Assembly (NCBI GenBank): GCA_017859655.1
Contig: JAFMMO010000013.1
Location: 1-32,778 of the forward strand
DNA length: 32,778 nt
Direction: 5' to 3'
Source of the DNA: Pseudomonadota bacterium
Lineage (GTDB): Bacteria > Planctomycetota > UBA8108 > UBA1146
The translations under genes were made by a program, and so were the position numbers. The notes below the pieces were generated by a model. It saw nothing but the letters and a program-made list of their open reading frames with translations, was not told the DNA's origin and did not search any database. Shown piece after piece: positions 8,162 through 17,741 of the stretch (positions are counted from its first letter, which is position 1; each line of letters starts with the position of its first letter).

Positions 8162-10294
8162 ATGGGGTCTCGAAAGAACCACCTCATTCCCGGGCAGTTC
8201 GAAGCGGTTCGCGGTCAGCGACTCTTCTGTCTGTTCCTCGGAATCCTCACCGCGCTCGCGCTGTTCGGCACTTCTCCGTCACTGGAGGCACAGGTCGGAT
8301 CCGCGCCGGTTGACGGTGAGATCGAGTTCCTTTTCCTCGATGACCCCGACGACTTCTGGTCCTCGGGCAGCATCGTCCTCGCGGGTCAGACGATCATCAT
8401 TCCCCGCAATCTCCTGATCGATCTCCCGGCCAACCGGTTGACGCTCTGGCAGCTGTTCAACGAAGCCCCCCCGAGCTGCCTGGCTCTCGGTGAGAGCGGT
8501 CTGGCCCGGGCTGACGGCTGCACCCGCGGCAAGGGCGGCGGCTACGGTCATGTGGTCGCGAACCAGATGCCGGACGGCACCTTCGTGGCGGGCGAGCTCT
8601 TCCTCCAGAAGGGCCTCGAGGTCTTCTCCGGTGTGGTCAGCTACATCAACTACGACGAGGGCTATCTCCGTTGCAACGGCGACCCCGCCGATCCGGCGAA
8701 CACCGGCACGATGATCCGGATCAACGACCCGGATCAGGTCCATACGATCCAGCAGGGCCTGGGCTGTGACGGCGGGCCGAACTGCTCTCCCGATCCGCGC
8801 TTCACCAACGACCCGGAGAACTACACCGTCAGCTTCATGACCGGCTACCCGATGTGCATCCCGAGCACCCTGACCGGGATCGGCGATCGCACTCAGGGAG
8901 CGGACGCCAACGGCGTCGGCGACGAGTTCTGTCCCACCTTCAATCGGGCTGGGCTGGTCGCGCAGGACTCCCGCTACATGGCTCCGCTCATGGTCGGCGA
9001 CCATATCGGCGCCGAGGGGAACACCGAGGTCATGATCGACCGGACGACCGGCCAGGAGATCTCCTTCCTCTCCGCCCACACCTTCGGGGTGAGTCGCGCG
9101 ATTCACACCCTCGATCACCCGAGTCAGCCCGACTACTTCGCCTTCGACGAGGTCGAGTGGGACGCGCCGGGCTTCTCGAACGAGCGCTCGAAGTCCCTTT
9201 TCATCATGTTCACGACTCTCCCGGCCTCCGAGGTCAACATCTACGCTCTGGACACCGATCCGGAGACGGGCGAAACGCACGAGAGGATTCTGGCCTCCAC
9301 CGTCGGCAACCCGAACGCGCAGAACCATGGGATCGGCCCGAATGGTCGGAACATCGGGAAGACCGGCTACGATGTGGACTTCATCAAGGGAGTCCCCGTC
9401 AGCCCGCGTCGCTCGCCGTGCGCCCTCCTCGCCGTGTCCGGCTTCGACGTCTGCCCGCTCGGCGGGACGATGGAGGAGGAGTTCGCCCTCGTCAGCCCGC
9501 TCACTCGCGAGGTGATCGGCCGGACCCGCCACAAGGAGCTCCTCGACCCCGAGGTCATCTCCTTCAACATCAGCGGCGGCGAGTCGCTCAACGGCGAGTA
9601 TGTGACGCCGATCGGGATCGGCCACCCCGAGTTCGACGAGATCAACCTGGATGCGCTGGCGACCCCGTTCATCTTCACGGGGCAGCCCTGGCTCATTGAT
9701 CGTCGTCTCGGCCCCGGCGGCTGTCAGGACGACGACGAGAACGGACTCTGCGACTCCACGGCCCCGATGGGGGAGCTGCGCCTCGATCCGTTCCCGTACT
9801 CCGCGCTCGACGCGATCTCGCAGGTGGTCTCGCTGCCGCCCCCGAACATCGACCGTGTGTACCACTATTGGCCGTTCGGACCCGGTGACAGCCTTCAGGC
9901 GGTCGCCGAGACCCTGACCCTCGACAACTTCGGCATCACCCCCGGCTGGCAGAGGGGTCCCGCGCTCGTCGATAGCTGCGCCGGTCTCAACTCCCCGCCG
10001 ACGGCGGTCTCCGACACGCTCTCGACCGTTCAGGACACTCCGCTCCTGATCTCATCCGCGGATCTCGCCGGCAACGACACCGACCCCGAGCTCGACCTGC
10101 TCACGGTCACCGCCATGCCGACCCTGACCGCGTTCGGCGGAACGATCACGCAGCTCGGCCCGGCGAACTGGAGCTACGCTCCGCCGGCCGGGGTGAGCGG
10201 GATCAACGACTTCTTCACCTACACCGTTTCGGACGCCCATGGTGGGAGCGCTTCCGGACAGGTCACGATCGGGCTCATCGCTCCGACTCCGTGA
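8162..10294 (+). CDS. Secreted protein: unknown N-terminal domain plus one cadherin-like domain
   Basis: A 710-residue exported protein of unknown function. The ATG at 8162 is preceded by GGGAGG at good spacing. A signal peptide follows (basic start, hydrophobic LFCLFLGILTALALFG, likely cleavage after SLEA). Residues about 45-605 form a large cysteine-containing domain closely paralogous to the next gene. Shared blocks include IIIPRNLLIDLPANRLTL, SPDPRFTNDPENYTV, GYPMCIPST, GDEFCP, EVEWDAPGF and IDRRLGPGGC. The last 100 residues (from about 611) are one cadherin-like repeat of the Cadherin_5/tandem-95 kind, with NDTDPELDLLTV and an FFTYTVSDAHGGSASG end. Unlike its neighbour it has no further repeats and no dockerin-like tail, so it may be a shortened duplicate. 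The two genes are 62 bases apart with no terminator seen between them and are likely cotranscribed. Confidence 0.85.
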   Translation: MGSRKNHLIPGQFEAVRGQRLFCLFLGILTALALFGTSPSLEAQVGSAPVDGEIEFLFLDDPDDFWSSGSIVLAGQTIIIPRNLLIDLPANRLTLWQLFNEAPPSCLALGESGLARADGCTRGKGGGYGHVVANQMPDGTFVAGELFLQKGLEVFSGVVSYINYDEGYLRCNGDPADPANTGTMIRINDPDQVHTIQQGLGCDGGPNCSPDPRFTNDPENYTVSFMTGYPMCIPSTLTGIGDRTQGADANGVGDEFCPTFNRAGLVAQDSRYMAPLMVGDHIGAEGNTEVMIDRTTGQEISFLSAHTFGVSRAIHTLDHPSQPDYFAFDEVEWDAPGFSNERSKSLFIMFTTLPASEVNIYALDTDPETGETHERILASTVGNPNAQNHGIGPNGRNIGKTGYDVDFIKGVPVSPRRSPCALLAVSGFDVCPLGGTMEEEFALVSPLTREVIGRTRHKELLDPEVISFNISGGESLNGEYVTPIGIGHPEFDEINLDALATPFIFTGQPWLIDRRLGPGGCQDDDENGLCDSTAPMGELRLDPFPYSALDAISQVVSLPPPNIDRVYHYWPFGPGDSLQAVAETLTLDNFGITPGWQRGPALVDSCAGLNSPPTAVSDTLSTVQDTPLLISSADLAGNDTDPELDLLTVTAMPTLTAFGGTITQLGPANWSYAPPAGVSGINDFFTYTVSDAHGGSASGQVTIGLIAPTP

Positions 10295-10356
10295 TCACTG
10301 GAATCCACCACAGCAACGACTGAGTCAAAGATAGCAAGACCAGAAGGAAGCGTCTC

Positions 10357-13300
10357 ATGACCTACGACAGCCATCAGATCCTGCCCGCGCTCGGCACGGT
10401 TAGCGTCCGTGCTCGAGGAAGGGCGATCCTGTTCGCGCTGGTGGTGCTCCTCCTCGGGAGCTCCACCGGTGACGCCCAGCAGGGGATCACCGGGGTGCCG
10501 GTGCTCGGCAAGATCGAGAACATCTTTCTCGATGACCCCGCCGATCCCTGGTCCTCGGGGACCATCGTGATCGACGGAACGCCGATCATCGTCCCCCGTA
10601 ACCTGCTCATCGATCTCCCGGCGAATCGCCTCACCCTGCAGCAGCTCTACACCGACGCGCCGCCGGCGTGTCTCGCCGCGGGTGAGACCGGACTCGCTCT
10701 TACCGACACCTGCACCGAGGGTCGCGATGCCGCCTACGGGCAGATCCTCGCGAACCGCCTCCCGAGCGGTCACCTGATCGCCGGCGATGTCTTCATCATG
10801 AAGTCCGCCACCGGTGAGGCCGCGGGAGCCCTCGTGCCGACCACCTTCGGAGGGTTCGTCTCCTACATCGATCACACCGATGGCTACATGGTCGTCAACG
10901 GGATGATGGGGATGCGCCCCGCCGAGCATGGCGGACCGCCGGAGAACCAGGGCTACATCGTCCGGATCAACGACCCGGATGGGGTTCACACGATCCAGCG
11001 GGGCCTTGGGTGCATTCCCGGAATGCCGAACTGCTCGCCGGACCCGCGCTTCACCAACGACCCGGAGAACTACACCGTCACCGGCTCCAAGGGCTACCCG
11101 ATGTGCATCCCCAGCACCGTCACGGGCGGGGAGCGCAACACCGGATCGGACTCCCTCGGTCAGGGCGACGAGTTCTGCCCGGCCTCGAACCGGATTCTGG
11201 GCGGCGTGAGCGGCCGCGAAGTCCCGGACTCTCGTCGCTTCGTCCCGTTCCAGGTCGGCGATGACGTCGGAGGCGAGGGGAACTGGGAGACGATCAACGG
11301 TGTCCGCTTCTTCTCCTGCCACACGATCTCGACCGCCTATGGCTTCGTCACGCGTCGGACTCCGGATCAGCCGGACTACATGACGATGGCCGAAGTCGAG
11401 TGGGACGCGCCTGGCTTCCAGAACGAGCGCAACAAGAGCCTCTTCATCGGCTTCTCCACCCTGGAGGACTCGCCGATGGACATCTACGCGCTCCATGTCG
11501 ATCCGGTGACGGGTGAGAACAACGAGTACATCATCGCCTCCACCATCGGCAACCTCGGCACCATCAATCAGGGTGTGCCCCCGAACGCCGAGGGAATCTT
11601 CAAGGTCGGCTACGACATCGACTTCATCAAGGGCGCCCCCGTGGTCGCCGATGTCTCGCCGTGTCAGGTCCTGCTCAACGCGGGCTTCCCGGTCTGCCCC
11701 CTCGGAGGAACCCTCGACGAGGAGTTCTCGATCATGTCACCGGTCTCGCGCGAGGTGATCTGCCGCTCGCGTCATCGGGCCGAGCTGCTCCCGGGGAACG
11801 AGCCCTTGAACATCCGCGGCCTCCCCGCCTCCTACGGTCAGTACATCACTCCGATCGGAGTGGGGCACCCGGAGTTCGTCGAGATCGATCTCGACGGAAA
11901 CAACAACCCGTTCATCTTCGCGGGTGAGACGTGGAACCTCGATCGTCGCCTCGGCCCGGGTGGGTGCGAGGACAACGACCTGAACGGCTTCTGCGACTCC
12001 CAGGTGCCGCTCGGAGAGCTGGGGCTCGACCCGTTCCCGATCAGCGGGCTGGACCCGCGCATGCAGGCGAGAATCCCGGTCTGGAGCCAGGACCGCGTCT
12101 TCGCGCACCACCCGTTCGGGCCGGATGACTTCGCGCCCTATCCGCCGCTGAACCCGCCCGATCCCGCGCTGCTCGCGTTCGCCTTCGCGGCGCCCCCGGG
12201 CAACCGCTGCGGCGTGCCGAACTCCCTCCCGATCGCGCAGGCGGATGGCGCCGGCATCGTGACCGACGAGGACACCTCGCTGACGATTCTCGAGGCGGAC
12301 ATCTGCGCCAACGACACCGATCCGGATGGGGACAGCCTCCTCCTCTTCGATGTCGAAGGAACGACCACTCGGGGGGGCGTCGTCGCCTGGCAGCCGGGGC
12401 TGAGCGAGCTGACCTACTCGCCGCCGCCCAACGAGTTCGGGACCGACACCTTCCGCTACAGCGTCACCGACCGTCACGGCGGCACCGCCCACGCGACCGT
12501 CGTGGTGACCATCGACGCCGTCAACGACACTCCGACTCCTTCGGACGACGAGATCGCGGTGCCGACCGGCTCCGGTCCGATCACGATCGCTGTTGCGGCG
12601 ATTCTCGAGAACGACACGGACATCGACGGCGACACCCTGTCGATCGACTCCGCCTCGGGGACCGGCAGCCTCGGGGGCTCCCTGAGCCTCACTCTGGACT
12701 CCCTCGTGTACGAGAACACCTCCGGGGCCGCCACGGGAGTGGACGCGTTCACCTACACGGTGACGGATGGCGCCGCCACCGCCACCGCGCAGATCCGCTT
12801 CCACCTCGGCAACGAGCATCCGACGGCAGCCGACGATGCGGTGACCACCCTCGAGGACACTCCGATCGAGATCCTCGTCGTGGAGAACGACACCGACGCC
12901 AACCCGGAGGACGTGGCCCTCATCGTGGGCTCCTTCTCCCAGGGCGCCAACGGTGCGGTCAGCGCCGGTGGCTCTCCGAGCAGCCTGATCTACACTCCCG
13001 GCCCCGAGTTCTCGGGCTCCGACTCCTTCACCTACACGGCCAGCGACGGCCGCGGAGGGTCCGGCTCGGCGACCGTCTTCGTGACGGTCATCGAGGTGAA
13101 TGACCCGCCGGAGGCGTTCCCGGACTTCGTGACGACCCCTGAGGACACGCCGATCACCGTCGACGTCCTCGCGAACGACACCGATGCCGAGGGCTCTCCG
13201 CTCACCGTCTTCCTGGATCCGGCCCTGAACGCCCTCGCGTTCGGCGCGGCTTCGGTCGAGGTGGTGAACAACCAGATCCACTATGTCCCGCTGCTGAACC

Positions 13301-14832
13301 GGGCGACGGTCGTGCCGGATGTCCTCATCTACAGCGTGACCGACGGTGAGAACGTGTCGACCTCCTCGCTCTCCGTCGTGGTGAGCGCGGTGAACGATGC
13401 GCCGATCGCGCTGCCGGACTTCGCCGTCACCCTCGAGGACACGGCGATCATCGTGAACCCCGTCCTCAACGACTCGGATGTCGAGAACGACACCCTGCGT
13501 CTGGTCGGCCTGGACCTGCCGGCGGACTTCCCCGGTACGGTGACCTTCACGAACTCCACCCTCACGGTGGTTCCGGCCCCGGACTTCAACGACGAGGTGG
13601 GAGTCAACTTCAACTACATCGTCAGTGACGGACGGGACCAGTCCATCGGTCAGGTGACCCTGATCGTGCTCGCCGAGAACGATGTCCCGGTCGCCAATGA
13701 CGATCTGGGCAACCTCGTCCTCGAGGACAGCTCGATCGTCATTCCGGTGCTCGACAACGACATCGACGTGGACGGGGACCCGCTCGTGGTCTTCTCGACC
13801 ACCACGCCGGTCCGCGGAACCGCGACGATCGTTCCCGGCGGAATCCTCTACACCCCGAACCCCAACGCGTTCGGCTCGGACCTGTTCCAGTACTCCCTGA
13901 CCGACAATGTCGGAGGTGTCTCCAGCGCGACCGTCGCCATCACGATTCAGGGTGTCAGTGATGCCCCGGACGCCGGCGACGACGGCCCGATTCCTCTGGC
14001 CGAGGACACCGTGAGGGTGATCCAGCGCTCGCTGCTCCTGCAGAACGACATCGACGAGGATGGCGACGAGCTGTCGATCGTGTTCCTCACGCAGCCCCAG
14101 AACGGCCTCCTCGAGACGATCGCCGATCCGGCCTCGGGCGAGATCACCGCGCTGCGTTACCGACCGGATGTGGACTTCGTGGGGACCGACTTCTTCACCT
14201 ACACGCTCTCCGATCCGACCGGCCTCACCAGCACGGCGAACGTGACGCTCACCGTCCTCCCCGTGAACGACGCCCCGCAGGCGGAGAACGACCTGTTCGC
14301 GATCCAGCAGGGCGGAACGGGGATCCTGAGCGTGCTCGTGAACGACTCCGACGCCGATGGCGACGCGCTGACCATCACCGAGATCGTCGGGGGCCCGCTC
14401 GGCGGCACCGCCACGATCGAGGCGAACGGAACGATCACCTACATCCCGGCCCCGAGCTTCTTCGGGAACGACACCCTGATCTACCGGGTGACCGACGGGA
14501 ACGGCGGGACCGACACCGCCACCGTGGTGATCGCGGTGCAGCAGATCGCTCCGACCTCCATGTCCTTCGTGCGTGGAGACACCAACTCGGACGGTCAGCT
14601 GAACGTCTCCGACCCGATCGGCACGCTGGGAGTCCTCTTCCAGGGCAGCCAGGCGATCTGCCTCGCCTCGCACGACTCGAACGATGACGAGGCGGTCAAT
14701 GTCGGCGACATCATCTTCTCGCTGAACTACATCTTCAGCACGGGTGAGCAGCCGTCGGCCCCGTTCATCTTCTGTGGCGATGATCCCACCGGTGGACTCC
14801 TCTCCTGCGACGGTGCGGTGACCTGCAACTGA
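10357..14832 (+). CDS. Large secreted protein: unknown N-domain, eight cadherin-like repeats, dockerin-like tail
   Basis: A 1491-residue exported protein. GAAGGA precedes the ATG at 10357. A signal peptide (hydrophobic LFALVVLLLGSS, likely cleavage near GDAQ) leads into a domain (about 42-615) paralogous to that of the upstream gene. From about residue 622 come eight tandem cadherin-like repeats of roughly 90-100 residues. Each has an EDT start, an NDTDxDGD-type calcium-binding loop, a GxDxFxYxVxDG segment and an NDxP linker. Repeat 2 and repeat 4 are the most divergent. The C-terminal 90 residues (about 1402-1491) are a dockerin-like pair of Ca loops, DTNSDGQLNVSD and DSNDDEAVNVGD, followed by a cysteine-containing end. 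Such proteins are normally adhesive or surface-associated and calcium-stabilised. The tail may mediate attachment or sorting. The N-domain's activity is unknown; I see no catalytic motif I can name. A strong terminator follows. Confidence 0.88.
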   Translation: MTYDSHQILPALGTVSVRARGRAILFALVVLLLGSSTGDAQQGITGVPVLGKIENIFLDDPADPWSSGTIVIDGTPIIVPRNLLIDLPANRLTLQQLYTDAPPACLAAGETGLALTDTCTEGRDAAYGQILANRLPSGHLIAGDVFIMKSATGEAAGALVPTTFGGFVSYIDHTDGYMVVNGMMGMRPAEHGGPPENQGYIVRINDPDGVHTIQRGLGCIPGMPNCSPDPRFTNDPENYTVTGSKGYPMCIPSTVTGGERNTGSDSLGQGDEFCPASNRILGGVSGREVPDSRRFVPFQVGDDVGGEGNWETINGVRFFSCHTISTAYGFVTRRTPDQPDYMTMAEVEWDAPGFQNERNKSLFIGFSTLEDSPMDIYALHVDPVTGENNEYIIASTIGNLGTINQGVPPNAEGIFKVGYDIDFIKGAPVVADVSPCQVLLNAGFPVCPLGGTLDEEFSIMSPVSREVICRSRHRAELLPGNEPLNIRGLPASYGQYITPIGVGHPEFVEIDLDGNNNPFIFAGETWNLDRRLGPGGCEDNDLNGFCDSQVPLGELGLDPFPISGLDPRMQARIPVWSQDRVFAHHPFGPDDFAPYPPLNPPDPALLAFAFAAPPGNRCGVPNSLPIAQADGAGIVTDEDTSLTILEADICANDTDPDGDSLLLFDVEGTTTRGGVVAWQPGLSELTYSPPPNEFGTDTFRYSVTDRHGGTAHATVVVTIDAVNDTPTPSDDEIAVPTGSGPITIAVAAILENDTDIDGDTLSIDSASGTGSLGGSLSLTLDSLVYENTSGAATGVDAFTYTVTDGAATATAQIRFHLGNEHPTAADDAVTTLEDTPIEILVVENDTDANPEDVALIVGSFSQGANGAVSAGGSPSSLIYTPGPEFSGSDSFTYTASDGRGGSGSATVFVTVIEVNDPPEAFPDFVTTPEDTPITVDVLANDTDAEGSPLTVFLDPALNALAFGAASVEVVNNQIHYVPLLNRATVVPDVLIYSVTDGENVSTSSLSVVVSAVNDAPIALPDFAVTLEDTAIIVNPVLNDSDVENDTLRLVGLDLPADFPGTVTFTNSTLTVVPAPDFNDEVGVNFNYIVSDGRDQSIGQVTLIVLAENDVPVANDDLGNLVLEDSSIVIPVLDNDIDVDGDPLVVFSTTTPVRGTATIVPGGILYTPNPNAFGSDLFQYSLTDNVGGVSSATVAITIQGVSDAPDAGDDGPIPLAEDTVRVIQRSLLLQNDIDEDGDELSIVFLTQPQNGLLETIADPASGEITALRYRPDVDFVGTDFFTYTLSDPTGLTSTANVTLTVLPVNDAPQAENDLFAIQQGGTGILSVLVNDSDADGDALTITEIVGGPLGGTATIEANGTITYIPAPSFFGNDTLIYRVTDGNGGTDTATVVIAVQQIAPTSMSFVRGDTNSDGQLNVSDPIGTLGVLFQGSQAICLASHDSNDDEAVNVGDIIFSLNYIFSTGEQPSAPFIFCGDDPTGGLLSCDGAVTCN

Positions 14833-14879
14833 TCGATCCGAAGATCGTGAGAGACGGCGCCTCGCCGCTCTCCTGCGAA

Positions 14880-14915
14880 AAGAGGCCCCACACCGTCAGC
14901 GGTGTGGGGCCTCTT
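14880..14915. terminator. Rho-independent terminator, probably bidirectional
   Basis: A perfect 16-bp stem (14880-14895 with 14900-14915) and a 4-base loop (14896-14899). The stem ends in CTCTT and is followed by cctttc on the plus strand; on the minus strand it is followed by a run containing TTTT-like bases (complement of gaaaa). It lies 47 bases after the stop of the large repeat protein and 35 bases past the stop of the convergent ABC permease, so it can serve both. Confidence 0.9.
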
Positions 14916-14950
14916 CCTTTCCCGGGCGGCGGTCGGACGCTCGCCTTCCT

Positions 14951-16564
14951 TCAGGAGGGGCGGGTGATCCACCGCAGCAGCTCCAGGAGCCGAGGGGGCT
15001 GTCCCGTCCGCAGCATGCCGATCCGGAAGATGCGCGCCGATGCCCAGAGCATGCCACCGGCGCTCACGACGAGCAGGATCATCGTCCCGTAGAGGTCGAA
15101 GGCGGGCGGGTCCGCCGCCGCGCGGTTCATCATGACGAACGGCGTGTAGAGCGGGATCCAGCTGAGGACGGTGGCGAGGGTGCCGTTGGGGTCGCGGGGA
15201 ATGAAGAACATCGTGATCATGGGCACCATGAGCACCATCATCACCGGCCCCATGAAGTTCTGGGCGTCCTTGATCGTGCTGCAGACGCTGCCGATGCTCC
15301 CGAAGATCGCGGCGTACATCAGATAGCCGAGGACGAAGTAGACGGCGAACGGAACCAGCATCTGGGGGGTCACCGCCACCTCCAGGAGGCCGATCGCCCA
15401 TTCCGCGCCCGGCCCCGCCTTCCACTCGAGCACCACGAGAAGCGAGATCATCCAGGCCCCGAGCATCGTGAGGCCCAGCAGCGCGATCCCGAGCAGCTTC
15501 CCGGTCATCAGCTCTCCCGGAGTCACCGAGGAGAGCAGCACCTCGACGACGCGGTTCGACTTCTCCTCGATCATGTTGTTCAGGAGCATCTGCGCCGTGG
15601 TGAAGATGGAGATCCACAGGAGATAGACGAAGCCGACCGGCGCCCACTGCCGGAGCTTGTCCACGAGGGAGACCTTCTCCTCGCCCGCCTCCTTCTTGGG
15701 GTCGAGGGTCTCCGCGGCGAGGGTGATCCCCTGGACCTCGGAGACGATCTCCGGGTCGACCCCCTCCGCTGCGTAGGCGCGGCGCCGAAGCTCGGTCGCG
15801 ATCCGACGGCGGCCGGCGGACTCGAGGTCGGTGTCGGCGAGGTTCGACGACCAGTAGCGGAAGCCCTTTCGAGCCCCCCCGAGCGGTCCACCGAGGGGTT
15901 CGCCGATGTCGCGCGGGAGGAGGAGCAGCGCGAAGAGCTCCGCCTCCCCGTCCTCCACCTCCAGCTCTCGATCGCCGGTGAGCCACGGTCGCAGCGCCTC
16001 CTCGAGCTCGTCATCGGGGAGGCTCTCCGGGATGTCGGCCGGGAGAGGCACCCGCTGGAAGCGCGGGCGCGGAGGCTCGAACTCCGGGGCTCCCTCGGGG
16101 AGCTGGCCGAGCAGCGTGGCCCGCAGGAACGCGAAGGCCTGAGCGTCCTCGACGAACTCATCCGGCAGCAGGCTGTCGAGGTCGCGGCTGATCAGGTCCT
16201 GAGCTGAGAAGTCTCCCGCCTCGGCCCCAACCATCGGGAGCATCTGATCGAGCTGCTCGATCACGGCGGCGACATCGATCTCCGCGGTCTGCGGGGGGCG
16301 GTGCTTGCGGATGAACTTCTGCAGCGCCTCGAACTCGCCCTTCCGATTCTGCAGGGCGACCGCCTGCTCCACGAAGGTTCCGAACTCATCGCTGCGATCG
16401 ATCAGCACGAAGTGCCGGGTCGGTGTGGCCCGGTCCTCGAGGAACTGGGGGACCTGGGAGAAGATCACGATCATCAGCGGGAACATCAGGATCCCGAGCC
16501 AGAAGCCCTTGGTCTTGGTGTTCTCGAGGTACTCACGGGTCGCGACGCGCCAGGTGCGGATCAT
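14951..16564 (-). CDS. ABC-2 type exporter permease (NatB-like)
   Basis: A 537-residue inner-membrane permease of an ABC exporter. The N-terminal helix (about residues 20-40, FWLGILMFPLMIVIFSQV) is followed by a long extracytoplasmic region of about 280 residues with several acidic stretches. A C-terminal membrane bundle of about five or six helices begins at FVYLLWISIFTTAQMLLNN. The signature EEKSNRVVEVLLSSVTPGEL, typical of ABC2_membrane_3/NatB permeases, lies after the second helix. The substrate is unknown; NatAB pairs export sodium, but many relatives export other compounds. Its ATG overlaps the stop of the ATPase gene as ATGA, so the two are translated together and form one transporter. 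Confidence 0.9.
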   Translation of the reverse strand: MIRTWRVATREYLENTKTKGFWLGILMFPLMIVIFSQVPQFLEDRATPTRHFVLIDRSDEFGTFVEQAVALQNRKGEFEALQKFIRKHRPPQTAEIDVAAVIEQLDQMLPMVGAEAGDFSAQDLISRDLDSLLPDEFVEDAQAFAFLRATLLGQLPEGAPEFEPPRPRFQRVPLPADIPESLPDDELEEALRPWLTGDRELEVEDGEAELFALLLLPRDIGEPLGGPLGGARKGFRYWSSNLADTDLESAGRRRIATELRRRAYAAEGVDPEIVSEVQGITLAAETLDPKKEAGEEKVSLVDKLRQWAPVGFVYLLWISIFTTAQMLLNNMIEEKSNRVVEVLLSSVTPGELMTGKLLGIALLGLTMLGAWMISLLVVLEWKAGPGAEWAIGLLEVAVTPQMLVPFAVYFVLGYLMYAAIFGSIGSVCSTIKDAQNFMGPVMMVLMVPMITMFFIPRDPNGTLATVLSWIPLYTPFVMMNRAAADPPAFDLYGTMILLVVSAGGMLWASARIFRIGMLRTGQPPRLLELLRWITRPS

Positions 16565-17499
16565 CGGAAGGTCGCCTCCCTCGCTTCATGGCCGACGAGG
16601 TGCACGAAGACATCGTGCAGGCTCGGCTCCGTCTGCTCGAAGGTCTCCAGGGCGAGCTCCTTCTCGAAGCAGGCCTTGAGGATCTGCTGGGGATCGAAGC
16701 CGTCGGTGATCTGCAGGTCGTACACCGGGAAGCGCTCCTCCTCGAGGTCGAGGCGCTCCATCGAGACCACTCCGTCGAGCTCGCTCAGCGGCCGGAGGTC
16801 CCCGCGGCTCCGGATCTTCACGCGGCGGGGTATCGTCCTCCGCGCCGCCTCCACCGAACCGTCGAAGATCTTCCGCCCCTTGGCGAGGAGCACGAGGTGC
16901 TCGCAGATCCTCTCGGCGTGGGACATGACATGGGTGGAGAAGATGACCGTGGTTCCCCGGGCGTTCAGGTCCCGGATCACCTCCTCCATCACCTGCTGGT
17001 TCACGGGGTCGAGCCCCGAGAACGGCTCATCGAGGATGACGAATTCGGGTCGATGCGCGATGGAGGCGAGCACCTGGACCTTCTGCCCCATCCCCTTGGA
17101 GAGCGCCTCGGTCTTCTTGTCCGCGAAGTCGGAGAGCCCGTAGCGCTCGAGCAGCTCGTGGGCGACGAGGCGTGCCTGCTTTCGGGGGATCCCCTTGAGC
17201 ATGGCGAAGTACGCGATGACCGCCCAGGTCCGCATCTTCTTGTAGAGCCCCTTCTCCTCCGGCAGGTAGCCGATGCGGTCCCGCACGGAGAGGGCGTTCG
17301 TCCCCAGCACCGAGACGGTGCCGGAGGTGGGGCGGAGGATCTCGAGGATCATCCGGATCGTCGTCGTCTTTCCCGCCCCGTTCGGACCGAGGAAGCCGTA
17401 GATCGAGCCTTGGGGGACGGTGAAGCTGACATCATCGACCGCACGGAAGTCTCCGTAGGTCTTCACGACATTCTTCAGGACCAGCGCGGACTCGGGCAT
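16561..17499 (-). CDS. ABC exporter ATP-binding protein (NatA-like)
   Basis: A 312-residue cytoplasmic ATPase that powers the downstream permease. Motifs: Walker A GPNGAGKT at residues 38-45, Q-loop region near 79 (YLPEEKGLY), signature LSKGMGQK at 133-140 (a degenerate LSGGQ, common in this subfamily), Walker B VILDEP at 154-159, and the H-loop histidine at 190. A C-terminal extension of about 100 residues, typical of NatA-type subunits, follows the nucleotide-binding domain. The ATG at 17497-17499 is chosen because the frame extension to 17697 is low-complexity and not conserved in kind; GGAGAGG lies about 14 bases upstream, so the ribosome site is only fair. It is divergent from the FG-GAP gene across about 240 bases. 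Confidence 0.92.
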   Translation of the reverse strand: MPESALVLKNVVKTYGDFRAVDDVSFTVPQGSIYGFLGPNGAGKTTTIRMILEILRPTSGTVSVLGTNALSVRDRIGYLPEEKGLYKKMRTWAVIAYFAMLKGIPRKQARLVAHELLERYGLSDFADKKTEALSKGMGQKVQVLASIAHRPEFVILDEPFSGLDPVNQQVMEEVIRDLNARGTTVIFSTHVMSHAERICEHLVLLAKGRKIFDGSVEAARRTIPRRVKIRSRGDLRPLSELDGVVSMERLDLEEERFPVYDLQITDGFDPQQILKACFEKELALETFEQTEPSLHDVFVHLVGHEAREATFR

Positions 17500-17741
17500 C
17501 GCGGTTGGCACCGCCTCTCCGGTTTCGGGAGGACTCCGGGCGGGGGAGGCGGGCAGGGTAGCGGGGGGCAGGAGGGGCCACAACTCCAACCGTGAGGCCG
17601 CTCTCCCCGCCAGTATCTCCTTGCGAGGGAGCAGGGAGAGCGGGAGGATGCCATCATGTCGGACTCCGTCGGAGAACGACCCCCGGCCGCGACGCACTCG
17701 AGGGACGGACCACCTCGGATCGTCGGAGAGGAGTGGAGCCC

